Source: Methanoregula sp. (lineage in GTDB: Archaea > Halobacteriota > Methanomicrobia > Methanomicrobiales > Methanospirillaceae). From it: 52,331 nt of DNA. The DNA lies in NCBI RefSeq assembly GCF_028712425.1, contig NZ_JAQTQD010000019.1, positions 1 to 52,331 of the forward strand, written 5' to 3'. The stretch's first letter is position 1, and each line of letters opens with the position of its first letter. The notes under the pieces are model-generated. The model was not told the origin of the DNA. It saw only the letters and a program-made list of their open reading frames with translations, and did no database searches. Positions 15,689 through 24,202 of this stretch are shown here, piece by piece. The position numbers and the translations under genes are program-made.

Positions 15689-16945
15689 TCAGGTCACCCG
15701 CTCGCCCAGGAAAAAGTACTTCCGGTCTTTTTTCAGAACAACACGCCCTTCATATCCCGCCGGCAGGTCTTCATTGATGACGATACCCTGGTAGGAGGGG
15801 GACCGGGCCATGACGGACCCTTTCCGGATCGTTTCCGTGACGATGAACGAAACCTCCCGCCCAAGCCAGGGCCGGTTTACCTCTGCATAGACCTGTTCGG
15901 AACAGGACAGCATGATGCGGGAGCGGTCCTTTTTAACAGAATCCAGGATGTCCTTTTCCTGCGAGAGGGGAGTGAACGGCCGTTTCGAGTACCGGGTCAC
16001 GTTCACCTTGTTGGGCAGGATGCGGCGGATGAGGTCGAGCGAGGCGGAGAAGTCCTCCTCCGTTTCCCCGGGGAGCCCGGTGATCATGTCGGTCATCACC
16101 GTGATCTCCGGGTAGCGTTTCCTGAATGCGGCGATGATCGTACAGAAGTCCCGGACTGTATACTGCCGGCCCATCCGTTCAAGGATGGTATCGGACCCGG
16201 ACTGTACCGGGAGGTGGACGAACCGGAAGATCCTCTCTGAAGAGAAAGATTCCACGATCGCATCGAGATCATGCCGTACCGTTGCAGGATTCATCATCCC
16301 GACACGGATGCGGTAGTTTCCCGGCAGGTCACCGATACCGTTCAACAGGCCGGCAAGCGACAGGCCGATGTCCTTTCCATAGGAACTGACATCCTGGGCC
16401 GTCAGCTGGATCTCCGCTGCACCACATGCGGCGTAAGCAGCTACCTGCCGGCGGATCTCGTCCGGCAAAAAACTCCGGAGCGGGCCGCGTGCCTTGCGGG
16501 TGATGCAATAGGTGCAGGTGCCGTTGCACCCCTGTGCAAGCTGCACAATCCCCACGCTCCCGGCAGCAACCGTGCCCACCCCGCGATACCACTCCTGGAT
16601 TGCGTCCGGGGAGATGAACCCGGGATTGCAGACAGAGAGGATCGCCTCCTTCTGGACCTGCGGCATGCAGCCGGTGACATAGAGTTCCCGGTCCCGCAAT
16701 GCCGAAAGCCGGCGGAGCATCCGCCTCTCTGTCGGCCCTACCACGGTACAGGTATTCACGATGACGATATCGGCGTCGTCTGCCGAATCCGAGATTGTGC
16801 AACCATGGCGTTTCAATACCTCGGTGAGTTTGGCTGTATCCCCGAAATTATACCGGCACCCGTAAGTCTCGATACAGACCCTCCGGTTGCAGAGCCCGGG
16901 CGGGATGGTCTCATATTCTCGGGATTTCCGGTTACCTGCCGCCAT
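15689..16945 (-). CDS. tRNA-t6A37 methylthiotransferase (archaeal MtaB/CDKAL1 type)
   Basis: A radical-SAM enzyme of about 418 residues that inserts a methylthio group into N6-threonylcarbamoyladenosine 37 of tRNAs. The N-terminal UPF0004 domain has the three cluster cysteines (ETYGCRYNFGDT, VNTCTVVGPTE, YVTGCMPQV); the radical-SAM motif C-x3-C-x2-C is CNGTCTYC; a TRAM domain ends the protein (LGREVSFIVTE...YFFLGERVT). The Y-N-x-x-D at the first Cys suits the archaeal/eukaryotic e-MtaB branch. ATG 16945 is preferred to an ATG 11 codons upstream because the family starts close to this point; either is possible. It is divergent from nadX. Confidence 0.9.
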   Translation of the reverse strand: MAAGNRKSREYETIPPGLCNRRVCIETYGCRYNFGDTAKLTEVLKRHGCTISDSADDADIVIVNTCTVVGPTERRMLRRLSALRDRELYVTGCMPQVQKEAILSVCNPGFISPDAIQEWYRGVGTVAAGSVGIVQLAQGCNGTCTYCITRKARGPLRSFLPDEIRRQVAAYAACGAAEIQLTAQDVSSYGKDIGLSLAGLLNGIGDLPGNYRIRVGMMNPATVRHDLDAIVESFSSERIFRFVHLPVQSGSDTILERMGRQYTVRDFCTIIAAFRKRYPEITVMTDMITGLPGETEEDFSASLDLIRRILPNKVNVTRYSKRPFTPLSQEKDILDSVKKDRSRIMLSCSEQVYAEVNRPWLGREVSFIVTETIRKGSVMARSPSYQGIVINEDLPAGYEGRVVLKKDRKYFFLGERVT

Positions 16946-17008
16946 CGTTTCGCCATATGATGTTTCCGGGCACAACACTTAACCGATTGCACCCGTAACC
17001 TGTTTACC

Positions 17009-17767
17009 ATGTTACGGATCGGGCTGCTCGGCTGCGGCAATATCGGGCATATCATTGCACGTCATGCAGGCCGGTTCACGATCAAGGCGGTCTATGACCA
17101 GGTTTATGAGCGTGCACGCGAGATCGAGGCGATCTCCGGTGCAACCGCATACCAGGAATTCGATTCGTTTATCGGGGCCGAATTCGACATCGTGGTCGAA
17201 GCAGCGTCAGTCAGCGCAGTCAGACGGCATGCGCCGGATGTACTGGCCCACGGGAAGGATATGGTGATCATGAGTGTCGGCGCCCTGACCGACCCGGGGT
17301 TCCGGAACCTGGTCCGTGCCAAGGCACGGGAAAACGACAGGAAAGTCTACATTCCCAGCGGGGCGATCTTCGGACTCGACAACCTCAAGATCGGGAAATT
17401 ATCGGCATTCAGTAAGCTCCTGCTCCGGACAACCAAGAGTCCGGCAGCACTGGGAATCGAGGCAGACGAACGGCGGCAGATCTTTGCCGGGAAGGCCAAC
17501 GAGTGTATCAAGTCCTTCCCGAAAAATGTCAACGTATCGGTTGCCATGAGCCTTGCTGCCGGGATGGATGCCGATGTCGAGCTCTTCGTTGATCCCGCGG
17601 TGGACCAGAATGTCCACGAACTCTTCATCGAAGGGGACTTCGGCGAGACCTATATCCGCGTCACCAACATGCCCAGTCCTGACAACCCGGCAACCAGTTA
17701 CCTTGCCGCACTCTCCGTGCTCTCGCTTCTGGAAAAGATGGACGATCCGATTGTTATCGGAACATAA
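17009..17767 (+). CDS. nadX: L-aspartate dehydrogenase
   Basis: A 252-residue NAD(P)-dependent enzyme that converts aspartate to iminoaspartate, the first step of NAD synthesis in archaea lacking aspartate oxidase. Rossmann motif RIGLLGCGNIGHIIA spans residues 3-17; FDIVVEAASVSAVRRHAPDVL, VIMSVGALTDPGF and VYIPSGAIFGLDNLK are family signatures. It is followed 20 nt later by nadC, which supports the role. Quinolinate synthase (nadA) is not in the window. Length matches the family (about 235-270). Confidence 0.95.
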   Translation: MLRIGLLGCGNIGHIIARHAGRFTIKAVYDQVYERAREIEAISGATAYQEFDSFIGAEFDIVVEAASVSAVRRHAPDVLAHGKDMVIMSVGALTDPGFRNLVRAKARENDRKVYIPSGAIFGLDNLKIGKLSAFSKLLLRTTKSPAALGIEADERRQIFAGKANECIKSFPKNVNVSVAMSLAAGMDADVELFVDPAVDQNVHELFIEGDFGETYIRVTNMPSPDNPATSYLAALSVLSLLEKMDDPIVIGT

Positions 17768-17787
17768 GGGATGAAGGGGGAATTGTC

Positions 17788-18630
17788 TTGACGGTTCTCG
17801 ATGAATTGCTGGGTTTCCTCAGAGAGGACACTCCTGCGGGCGACGTGACATCAGACGCGGTCATTCCCGATATCACCTGCACGGCCGCTATCCGGGCGGA
17901 ACAGGACGGCATCCTTGCAGGGATCGAGGAGGCGACGCTCCTCTTCACCCACTTCGGTGTCGCGGTGACGGGAGGAAAGCGCGATGGCAACACGGTACGA
18001 AGGGACGAGTCCGTTCTCATTCTTTCGGGAACCGCGAGAAACATCCTCCTTGTCGAACGGACCGCGCTCAACATCCTCGGGCGGATGAGCGGTATTGCTA
18101 CCCGCACAGCGGCCATGGCGGCAATCGTGAGACGCACAAACCCGGCGTGCCGGGTGGCCGGCACCCGGAAGACATGCCCCGGCTTCCGGCGGTTTGACAA
18201 GAAAGCCGTGCAGATCGGCGGCGGCGATCCCCACCGGATGAACTTAAGCGACGGTATCCTGATCAAGGACAACCACCTTGCTCTGGTACCACTGGAAGAG
18301 GCGATCAGGAAGGCGCGGGCACACTCGGCCTACAAGAAGATCGAGGTCGAGGTTGAATCGGCAAACGATGCGGTTCTGGCTGCACGAGCCGGCGCTGATA
18401 TCATCATGCTCGACAACATGACGCCGTTGCAGGTGCAGGAGACGCTTGCAGTACTCCGGAAAAACGGGGTACGAGACCGCGTCGTCATCGAGATCTCCGG
18501 GGGAATCGACGAGGAGACGCTGGCGGCCTATGCGGCCTGCGGCGTGGACGTGATCAGCATGGGATCGCTCACCCACAGCGTGCGGAACTTCTCCTTCAGC
18601 CTTGAGATCCGGCCGGTCACCACCACCTGA
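17788..18630 (+). CDS. nadC: Nicotinate-nucleotide pyrophosphorylase (quinolinate phosphoribosyltransferase)
   Basis: A 280-residue type II phosphoribosyltransferase that turns quinolinate and PRPP into nicotinate mononucleotide and CO2. Motifs: GDVTSDAVIPD near residue 17, ERTALNILGRMSGIATRT (substrate-binding Arg), AGTRKTCPGFR (catalytic TRKT), KAVQIGGGDPHRMNLSDGIL, KIEVEVESANDA, and the C-terminal ISGGIDEETLAAYAACGVDVIS. The start codon is TTG at 17788, preceded by AAGGGGG; no ATG sits at this position. Forms a pair with nadX. Confidence 0.96.
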   Translation: MTVLDELLGFLREDTPAGDVTSDAVIPDITCTAAIRAEQDGILAGIEEATLLFTHFGVAVTGGKRDGNTVRRDESVLILSGTARNILLVERTALNILGRMSGIATRTAAMAAIVRRTNPACRVAGTRKTCPGFRRFDKKAVQIGGGDPHRMNLSDGILIKDNHLALVPLEEAIRKARAHSAYKKIEVEVESANDAVLAARAGADIIMLDNMTPLQVQETLAVLRKNGVRDRVVIEISGGIDEETLAAYAACGVDVISMGSLTHSVRNFSFSLEIRPVTTT

Positions 18631-18723
18631 ACTGATTTTTCCCTTTTTATTCCTTCACCCGCGAAATCCAGGAGAGAAACCATTATCAGGGGTCATCCCA
18701 AATGGGAGGTTGTTGAGGGAGCG

Positions 18724-19314
18724 ATGCTGGAGAATGGGGCGGCACCCACGGTACCGGAACCAGCAGGGCCGGCCAGTGTGGAAGACCCGGAGGTGATCGA
18801 AGAGCGGCGGAAGCACCGCGTCCGCGGCCTGATCGCCCTGCTGAAGGATCCCAACCTGAATTACCGCTGGAACGCAGCGGAATTGCTCGGGCCCGAGCGC
18901 GACCCGGAGGCAGTGGGCCCGCTCATCGAAGCGCTGAAAGACCCGTATGTCGATGTCCAGTGGCTTGCCGCAAAGTCGCTGGGGCAGATCGGCGACAAAC
19001 GCGCCCTTGAGCCCCTGCTGGAGGCATCGGCATCCGGTGACAAATGGCTGAGGGCAGGTGCCGCGTGGGGCCTCGGGAAACTCAACGATCCAAGGGCGGT
19101 TGACCGCCTGCTTGCCCTCCTCAAGGATCTGAAGGCCAAAGTCCGGAAAGAGGCCGCATGGGCGCTCGGGGCAATCGGGGACACGCGGGCAGAGCCCGGC
19201 CTGAAAGAAGCTCTCAATGATCCCGATGCGGGCGTCCGCGAGGCAGCGCAAAAAGCGCTCCTTGCCATCGGTGCGAGACCGGAAGAACCGACCGTCCCTC
19301 CGGGGCCGGCATAA
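18724..19314 (+). CDS. HEAT-repeat (PBS-lyase-like) protein
   Basis: A 196-residue solenoid. After about 25 Ala/Pro-rich residues come five roughly 31-residue helical repeats, with recurring W/V-R-x-x-A-A-x-x-L-G (RWNAAELLGPE, VQWLAAKSLGQIGD, WLRAGAAWGLGKL, VRKEAAWALGAIGD, VREAAQKALLAIG). Such PBS-lyase HEAT proteins usually mediate protein-protein contacts; no enzyme activity is implied. The C-terminus is Pro-rich (RPEEPTVPPGPA). It stands alone after nadC, with an AGGGAGCG before its ATG. Confidence 0.9.
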   Translation: MLENGAAPTVPEPAGPASVEDPEVIEERRKHRVRGLIALLKDPNLNYRWNAAELLGPERDPEAVGPLIEALKDPYVDVQWLAAKSLGQIGDKRALEPLLEASASGDKWLRAGAAWGLGKLNDPRAVDRLLALLKDLKAKVRKEAAWALGAIGDTRAEPGLKEALNDPDAGVREAAQKALLAIGARPEEPTVPPGPA

Positions 19315-19355
19315 TCACCTCCCCATGCCATAACGATCCACGGGCTCTTTTCCGG

Positions 19356-19724
19356 TCAGGGAACCGTTGTAACCCGTAAGTCCCCGGCATTACTGATCAC
19401 GATCTCCTTTTTTCCCCGGTACGTTTCGACAATTCCGAATGCCCGTACCGTGTCGTTCCGGTGGATGACAAGCCCCCGGGCTGCGGATTCCGGGATGAAG
19501 AGTGTTGTGTTTGCAACGAGAAGGGAGAGGTGCCCGCCATTCTCGATCAGGTTCACCCGGGTAACAGTCCCTTCGATAACAACCAGTTCGCCATCCGGTG
19601 AGTCAGCGGAGAACGGCCGGGCAAACGGCTGCTTGCCAACGATGGTCAGGGCACTGTTTGCCGTGATGACTACTGCCGCAACTCCCACGAGCAGGAGAAG
19701 GGCGACACGTTCCTGGCGCATGAG
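19356..19724 (-). CDS. Membrane-anchored OB-fold protein
   Basis: A protein of about 122 residues. An N-terminal hydrophobic segment (ALLLLVGVAAVVITANSAL, residues about 6-24) serves as signal anchor, and the rest (LVVIEGTVTRVNLIENGGHLSLLVANTTLFIP...VRAFGIVETYRGKKEIVIS) has the spacing of a single OB-fold of the tRNA-anticodon/nucleic-acid-binding type. The fold call is moderate; the ligand is unknown and could be nucleic acid or protein outside the membrane. ATG 19724 is chosen among three nearby ATGs because it puts charged residues just before the anchor. A TATA-like sequence at 19747-19758 is shared with the divergent HTH gene. Confidence 0.7.
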   Translation of the reverse strand, partial: LMRQERVALLLLVGVAAVVITANSALTIVGKQPFARPFSADSPDGELVVIEGTVTRVNLIENGGHLSLLVANTTLFIPESAARGLVIHRNDTVRAFGIVETYRGKKEIVISNAGDLRVTTVP

Positions 19725-19772
19725 CATGAGATATTGTATAAAAATTAAAGTATAAATAACCGACAAGTTGAT

Positions 19773-19791
19773 ATGTTAACGGTGTTAACAT
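19773..19791. promoter_or_regulatory. Palindrome ATGTTAAC-GGT-GTTAACAT, probable operator
   Basis: Perfect 8-bp arms with a 3-bp centre, 8 nt before the ATG of the HTH gene at 19799. A TATA-like GTATAAATA (19750-19758) would start transcription inside or next to the palindrome, so a bound protein would block initiation. The HTH protein itself is the simplest candidate ligand. Confidence 0.6.
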
Positions 19792-19798
19792 CACTTTC

Positions 19799-20044
19799 AT
19801 GCAACCAGCAACACTACCACCATCCTCAAAGACGGTGCTCCAGATCCTCGACGACGGCGGGTCGATGACCCACAAGGACATTGTCGAGAGAAGCCGCCTT
19901 GCGCCACGGACCGTCCGCTATGCATTAAAGAAACTCAAGGAGCGCGGCCTCATCATCGAGAAGTTCAACTTCCGGGATGCCCGCCAGATCATCTACCAGA
20001 ACAGGTCTTCCTACGTGGAAAAGCCCCAGAGTGCATTTGCATGA
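19799..20044 (+). CDS. Small winged-helix (MarR-like) DNA-binding protein
   Basis: An 81-residue protein that is almost entirely a winged helix-turn-helix: helix 2/turn/helix 3 is MTHKDIVERSRLAPRTVRYA and the wing follows KKLKERGLIIEKFNFRDARQIIYQN. No ligand-binding domain. It ends with a 4-nt overlap (ATGA) into a second HTH gene, so the two are co-translated. The palindrome 8 nt upstream suggests autoregulation. Targets are unknown; the divergent OB-fold gene shares the promoter region. Confidence 0.82.
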   Translation: MQPATLPPSSKTVLQILDDGGSMTHKDIVERSRLAPRTVRYALKKLKERGLIIEKFNFRDARQIIYQNRSSYVEKPQSAFA

Positions 20045-20343
20045 CCAAGCACTGCTGTACCCTGATGCACTGCGACACTATGGTCAGGAACCTCCTGCCC
20101 CCCATGCGGGCCGAGATGGTCTTCCGCCTGGTGCAGAAGCAGGGGCTGAGCCAGAGCGACGCGGCAAAAAAACTTGGCGTCACGAGAGCGGCAGTCTCGC
20201 AGTACCTGAGCAGGAAACGGGGTGCAGGAGAGGTCGAGATCTCCTCGGAACTTGACCTGATGATCGACCGCTGGGCGCTTGCCGTAGTCACGGGGGAGAG
20301 CGACATCAACCTCTGTGATGTATGCCAGTGCGCCAAAAAGTAG
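20041..20343 (+). CDS. Cro/XRE-like HTH regulator with cysteine motifs
   Basis: A 100-residue protein. The HTH is GLSQSDAAKKLGVTRAAVSQ (residues about 36-55), typical of the archaeal regulators found as N-terminal domains in predicted thiamine or nucleotide-linked regulators. It carries Cys pairs at both ends: CCTLMHC near residue 5 and the C-terminal CDVCQC, suggesting a metal or redox sensor, which is inference. ATG 20041 overlaps the stop of the preceding HTH gene; the later ATG for MVRNLLPPMRAEMVF would remove the first Cys cluster. Confidence 0.8.
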   Translation: MTKHCCTLMHCDTMVRNLLPPMRAEMVFRLVQKQGLSQSDAAKKLGVTRAAVSQYLSRKRGAGEVEISSELDLMIDRWALAVVTGESDINLCDVCQCAKK

Positions 20344-20401
20344 AATCCTTCCGGACTTTTCTTACCAAACCTTTCCGCTCTGATGGTGCGGCCCTGACCG
20401 G

Positions 20402-22072
20402 TTACCTCCTCCTGCGATAGTACCCGTATCCCAGGAGGGCGGCAACAACCAGCAGCGCTGCCGCGATCTTCATGTAATCCGTGCCGGGACCGGGTGCCCG
20501 TACACCGGGATTCCAGTCATCTTCAAACACGGACGCGAAATAGCCGGCAACTCCGGGATGGTCGATGATTACACCGGCCTCCCGGTTGAAATTCGGGGAG
20601 TTGCTGTTCCAGTTGATGCTGCTGACAAGCACTTTCCTCCCGTCGACAATGACGCCCTTGTTGTGGATCTTTGCGAGCCGGCTTGTCTCAAGGTCTGCCA
20701 GCCGGCCTTCGAGCGGAAGATCTTCAGCCGCTGCAATGCGGTTGATGATTGCAACCATCTCGTCATTGTCATTTTTCCCCTCGGTATTGTACCAATAGGA
20801 GTCAAGGAGCACCCGAACACGGACCCCGCGTCGCGCGGCATCGACTGCCGCAGCGAGGAAGGGATTCAGGGTGAACCGGGTCTCGTTCGTGATGTAGGCT
20901 TCCTCGATATCGATACTCTTCTCTGCTGAGGCGATCAGTGCCGTCACCTGGCTGCTGGTGTCGGGCGCAAGGACAGGGCGGACGGTTGCACCGGTAAACG
21001 TCCGCGGGTGAAATACCGGGATGTGCGTTTCCGTGGAGAGCACTTCGTGCCGCCCGGGCCTGCCGGAGTAAGGGACAACGGAAGGGCTCCGCAGGTCCTC
21101 CTGGAATACCGTGACGAAGTATGCTGCCGTTGCAGGATCATACAGGACAACGCCCCACCCCCGGTTCCCCGAGGTGCCTTCCGGTGCAAACCCGTTGTAC
21201 TTGAAGTTCTCGCTCACGAGAAGGACTGTCGTCCGGTCGATGACAACATACTTGGCATGATCATACCGGTACGGGGCATGTGCGGTCCCTGTCGACACCA
21301 TTGCATAGACAGGCACCCCGCTCTGGTTCAGGTCCCACAGCGCCGCCTTCTCTTCTTCACCAATGCCCCCGACCGGTCCACCCTCGACAAGGACGGTTAC
21401 AGCAACACCCCGCGCCCGGGCGCGGGCCAGCGCATCCGCCATGGCCGGGCTCGAAAATTCGTACACGTTGAGCAGGATCTCCTCCGATGCATTGCCGATC
21501 ACCGACATGAATACCTCATCCGAACAATCCGGGGAGACAAACGCCGTTACGGTAACGCCGGAGAACTCTGCCGGAAGGAAGCGGGACTGCCCGAGCATGA
21601 GTGGGCGCGGGTCCCAGGTCCCCCCTTCAAGAAAGTGCACCTGCCCTTCGCGTGCCGCAACATCACGGGGCCAGGCAACACTCTGGACGAGCCGTGCTCC
21701 ATCGTACAGCATGAGCGAGTCGTTGGCATTAGCCATCCGCAGGGATCTGCTGCTGATCACGCCCGGGACTGAATCCGAAGAGTCCTGCCACTCGAAATCG
21801 GGGAACCTCCCGTGGCTCTGGAGATATGCTGTCCCGTTCCGCGCAATGGTCAGGGTACCGGCAATGGAACTGCCCGGGGGAAAGCGGAACCCACTCTTTT
21901 CATCAGATACCGTGATCCCGTCCAGCGGGCCGTCTCCCGAGAGGACAAGATATTCGTCGGGATCACCTGCAAGGTAGGGGTCCGGGCAGAACTCGGTGAT
22001 CAGGACCGAGCCTGCTGCACCCGCTACTGCGGGAATGACAAGAAGAACCATGAGCAGGGGAAGCCAACGCAT
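20402..22072 (-). CDS. Secreted, membrane-anchored phospholipase D-fold protein
   Basis: A protein of about 556 residues. A signal peptide (MRWLPLLMVLLVIPAVAGAA) leads an extracytoplasmic region; residues about 20-165 resemble a lamin-tail-like beta domain (ITEFCPDPYLAGDPDEYLVL, GSSIAGTLTIARNGTAYL). Two HKD half-sites follow: HAKYVVIDRTTVLL and HNKGVIVDGRKVLVSSINW, with partner S-E-N-F and N-W-N-S-N, so both catalytic His/Lys pairs are intact. The C-terminus has a membrane helix and RRRR tail. PLD-fold enzymes cleave phosphodiesters; lipase or nuclease cannot be told apart. ATG 22072 fits a leaderless transcript from TATA-like ATTATATAC about 25 nt upstream; ATG 22093 is less likely. Confidence 0.88.
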   Translation of the reverse strand: MRWLPLLMVLLVIPAVAGAAGSVLITEFCPDPYLAGDPDEYLVLSGDGPLDGITVSDEKSGFRFPPGSSIAGTLTIARNGTAYLQSHGRFPDFEWQDSSDSVPGVISSRSLRMANANDSLMLYDGARLVQSVAWPRDVAAREGQVHFLEGGTWDPRPLMLGQSRFLPAEFSGVTVTAFVSPDCSDEVFMSVIGNASEEILLNVYEFSSPAMADALARARARGVAVTVLVEGGPVGGIGEEEKAALWDLNQSGVPVYAMVSTGTAHAPYRYDHAKYVVIDRTTVLLVSENFKYNGFAPEGTSGNRGWGVVLYDPATAAYFVTVFQEDLRSPSVVPYSGRPGRHEVLSTETHIPVFHPRTFTGATVRPVLAPDTSSQVTALIASAEKSIDIEEAYITNETRFTLNPFLAAAVDAARRGVRVRVLLDSYWYNTEGKNDNDEMVAIINRIAAAEDLPLEGRLADLETSRLAKIHNKGVIVDGRKVLVSSINWNSNSPNFNREAGVIIDHPGVAGYFASVFEDDWNPGVRAPGPGTDYMKIAAALLVVAALLGYGYYRRRR

Positions 22073-22138
22073 AACAGGAGTATTTGACGCCAATAAGTAT
22101 ATAATATTTTAAATATTTTTTTCTGGAGGATGTGTTTG

Positions 22139-22744
22139 ATGGAGAGGGGAGAGCGGGAAAGAGCGCTGGTCGTGAAACTCGGGGGGAGCCTGTACGACAG
22201 CGTCCCGTCGCTCGTTCCCGCGCTCTCCGCATCTCCGCGCCCGCTCCTCATTGTCCCGGGGGGAGGGCCCTTTGCCGATGCTGTCCGGCAGGCAGATCCT
22301 GATGATGAGACTGCACACTGGGCGGCCATCGCTGCAATGAACCGTTACGGGATGCATGCAGCGTCTTTTGGCCTGCCTGTCACAGAACAGCCTGCCCTGC
22401 CCGAAAAGACGACAGTCCTCCTTCCGCTGCGCTGCCTCAAAGAGCGCGATCCTCTGCCGCATTCCTGGGACGTCACCTCGGATACCATTGCCGCGTGGGT
22501 GGCAGCAGAGCTCGGCCTCGATCTCCTCCTCCTCAAATCCGTGGACGGGATCCCCGCGGCACACGGGATTCTCGAACGGGTGAGCGCGGTAGTGGAGACC
22601 GATATCGTCGACCCGCTGTTCATCCCCTTTGTTCTGGAAAACACGGTGGAGACCTTTATCCTGAACGGGAGAGCCCCGGATCTCCTTGCACGATTCCTCC
22701 GCGGCGAGCCGGTCCCTGGCACGCGGATCAGTACAACCTTTTAA
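22139..22744 (+). CDS. mfnE: 5-(aminomethyl)-3-furanmethanol phosphate kinase (methanofuran biosynthesis)
   Basis: A 201-residue amino-acid-kinase-fold protein. VVKLGGSLYDS near the start is the ATP-binding motif, LIVPGGGPFADAVR the second glycine loop, and HSWDVTSDTIAAW with LLLKSVDGIPA and FILNGRAPDLLARFL are positions I recall as shared with the characterised M. jannaschii MfnE. That enzyme phosphorylates 5-(aminomethyl)-3-furanmethanol phosphate to the diphosphate used for methanofuran. ATG 22139 is preferred because TGGAGG lies 10 nt before it; another ATG at 22130 is too close to that site. Divergent from the PLD gene. Confidence 0.87.
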   Translation: MERGERERALVVKLGGSLYDSVPSLVPALSASPRPLLIVPGGGPFADAVRQADPDDETAHWAAIAAMNRYGMHAASFGLPVTEQPALPEKTTVLLPLRCLKERDPLPHSWDVTSDTIAAWVAAELGLDLLLLKSVDGIPAAHGILERVSAVVETDIVDPLFIPFVLENTVETFILNGRAPDLLARFLRGEPVPGTRISTTF

Positions 22745-22788
22745 AGGATCCAAAAGAGATAGTATAGGAATCCTTGGAGGAGCCAACA

Positions 22789-22950
22789 ATGTCAGATAAG
22801 AAGTGTACGTCCTGCAATGCTCCGCTTGCAGAAGAGGGCGCAACCGAGTTCGGGTGCCCTGCGTGCGGTGTCGAGATCAGCCGGTGCTACCGGTGCCGGG
22901 AGCAGAGCATCCCCTATACCTGCCCCAAGTGCGGATTCGGGGGACCGTAA
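22789..22950 (+). CDS. HVO_2753-type zinc-ribbon protein (53 aa)
   Basis: A 53-residue protein beginning MSDKKCTSCNAPLAEEGATE with four CxxC pairs (CTSC, CPAC, CYRC, CPKC), enough for two zinc sites. Small archaeal double zinc ribbons of this kind are conserved next to the aEF1B gene, as here, where the gap is 3 nt. TTGGAGG lies about 8 nt before the ATG. The function is unknown; an RNA- or ribosome-related role is suggested only by the neighbour. Confidence 0.92.
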   Translation: MSDKKCTSCNAPLAEEGATEFGCPACGVEISRCYRCREQSIPYTCPKCGFGGP

Positions 22951-22953
22951 GTC

Positions 22954-23211
22954 ATGGGCAGTGTCGCAGTCATCATGCGGGTCATGCCCGAGTCGCCTGA
23001 GGTCAACCTCGAAGAGCTCAAGAAAGCCTTAAAGGAGAAGCTCCCCGGCATCCAGGATGTCAAGGAAGAGCCCATCGGCTTTGGCTTAAAGTCCATCAAG
23101 TTCGCCGCCATTGTCAACGATGCCGGTGGCGAGACGGACATGCTCGAAAAGACAATCGGTGCAATACCCGGTGTCGAGCGGGCAGAGATCGTCGAAGTTA
23201 CGCTGACATAA
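22954..23211 (+). CDS. ef1b: Translation elongation factor 1-beta (aEF1B)
   Basis: An 85-residue guanine-nucleotide exchange factor for aEF1A. It begins GSVAVIMRVMPESPEVNLEELKKAL and contains EPIGFGLKSIKFAAIVND and the C-terminal GVERAEIVEVTLT, all family-typical; length is standard (about 88). It follows the zinc ribbon gene by 3 nt and converges on mdh. Confidence 0.97.
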   Translation: MGSVAVIMRVMPESPEVNLEELKKALKEKLPGIQDVKEEPIGFGLKSIKFAAIVNDAGGETDMLEKTIGAIPGVERAEIVEVTLT

Positions 23212-23230
23212 CCAGTCAGCTATTCTTTTC

Positions 23231-24187
23231 TTACTGCTGTTCCTGTTCCAGCGTTTTAATAATCGAATCGGTACTTGCGCGGATCTTTTCCACGGACTCG
23301 CGGAACGCGATCACTTCCGGTTCATCGAGCCTGATGGTTATCGGAAACACGCCATCGCGGTTGATGCGGGCAGGAACACCGATACAGATGTTGCCGATGC
23401 TGTGGACTTCCTTGTGGATGAAGGCAGAGACAGTGAGGATCCGGTTCTCGTCAAGCAGGATTGTCCGCACGATGGTGGCAATCGCTTCCCCCGGCCCATA
23501 GACCGTGGAACCCTTGTTCTGGATAATGCGGTGGCCGCTGCATTTCACGGATTCGATGAATTCCCTGACCGGAAGGTGCGAGAACTCCGGCAGGTTCGAG
23601 ATCTTGATGCCGCCGATGGTCGTCGCAGACCAGAGGGGGACGAGGCTGTCGCCATGCTCCCCGATAATACGGGTATGGACCTCACTGACATGGACATGGA
23701 AGTAGGACGCAATCAGGGCTTTTAAGCGCATCGAGTCCAGGTGGGTGCCAAGACCGAAGACCTGGTGGGGTTTTAACTTCGAAAACCGCAGGGCAACGCT
23801 GGTCATAACATCGACCGGGTTGGTAACCACAAAGAGCTTGGTGTCCGGGGCGACCTTCCCGATGGTTTCTGCAATCGGTGCCACGATCCGTGCATTTTCC
23901 AGTGCAAGGTCAAGCCTGTCCTGCCCCGCTTTCCGGGGGACACCGGCAAGGATTACAACGATATCCGAACCGGCTGCGTCGTGCAGGTCGGTTGTCCAGG
24001 TGACACGAACGTCTGTACCCCGTGCTGCAAACGAGTCCATCAGGTCCTGCGTTATCCCCGTCAGGAAGGCTTCGCGCCCGGGCCTGCCATGGAGCAGGAT
24101 CTCGTCGATATGCGGGATCGATGATATGGCATGGGCTGCAAACATCCCGACGTTGCCTGTTGCGCCGACAATGGTCACTTTAACCAT
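23231..24187 (-). CDS. mdh: Malate dehydrogenase (LDH-like fold)
   Basis: A 318-residue NAD(P)-dependent enzyme interconverting malate and oxaloacetate. Rossmann motif VTIVGATGNVGMFAAHA (residues 4-20) is G-A-T-G-N-V-G, followed by IVVILAGVPRKAGQDR, where the Arg after P in the substrate loop favours malate over lactate. FVVTNPVDVMTSVAL, GLGTHLDSMRLK and the catalytic His in IIGEHGDSLVPLWS are intact. The ATG lies only 15 nt after the 3' end of the 7S RNA on the same strand, so no room remains for an independent promoter outside the RNA gene. Confidence 0.94.
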   Translation of the reverse strand: MVKVTIVGATGNVGMFAAHAISSIPHIDEILLHGRPGREAFLTGITQDLMDSFAARGTDVRVTWTTDLHDAAGSDIVVILAGVPRKAGQDRLDLALENARIVAPIAETIGKVAPDTKLFVVTNPVDVMTSVALRFSKLKPHQVFGLGTHLDSMRLKALIASYFHVHVSEVHTRIIGEHGDSLVPLWSATTIGGIKISNLPEFSHLPVREFIESVKCSGHRIIQNKGSTVYGPGEAIATIVRTILLDENRILTVSAFIHKEVHSIGNICIGVPARINRDGVFPITIRLDEPEVIAFRESVEKIRASTDSIIKTLEQEQQ

Positions 24188-24202
24188 GATAATCGTAAGA
24201 GT

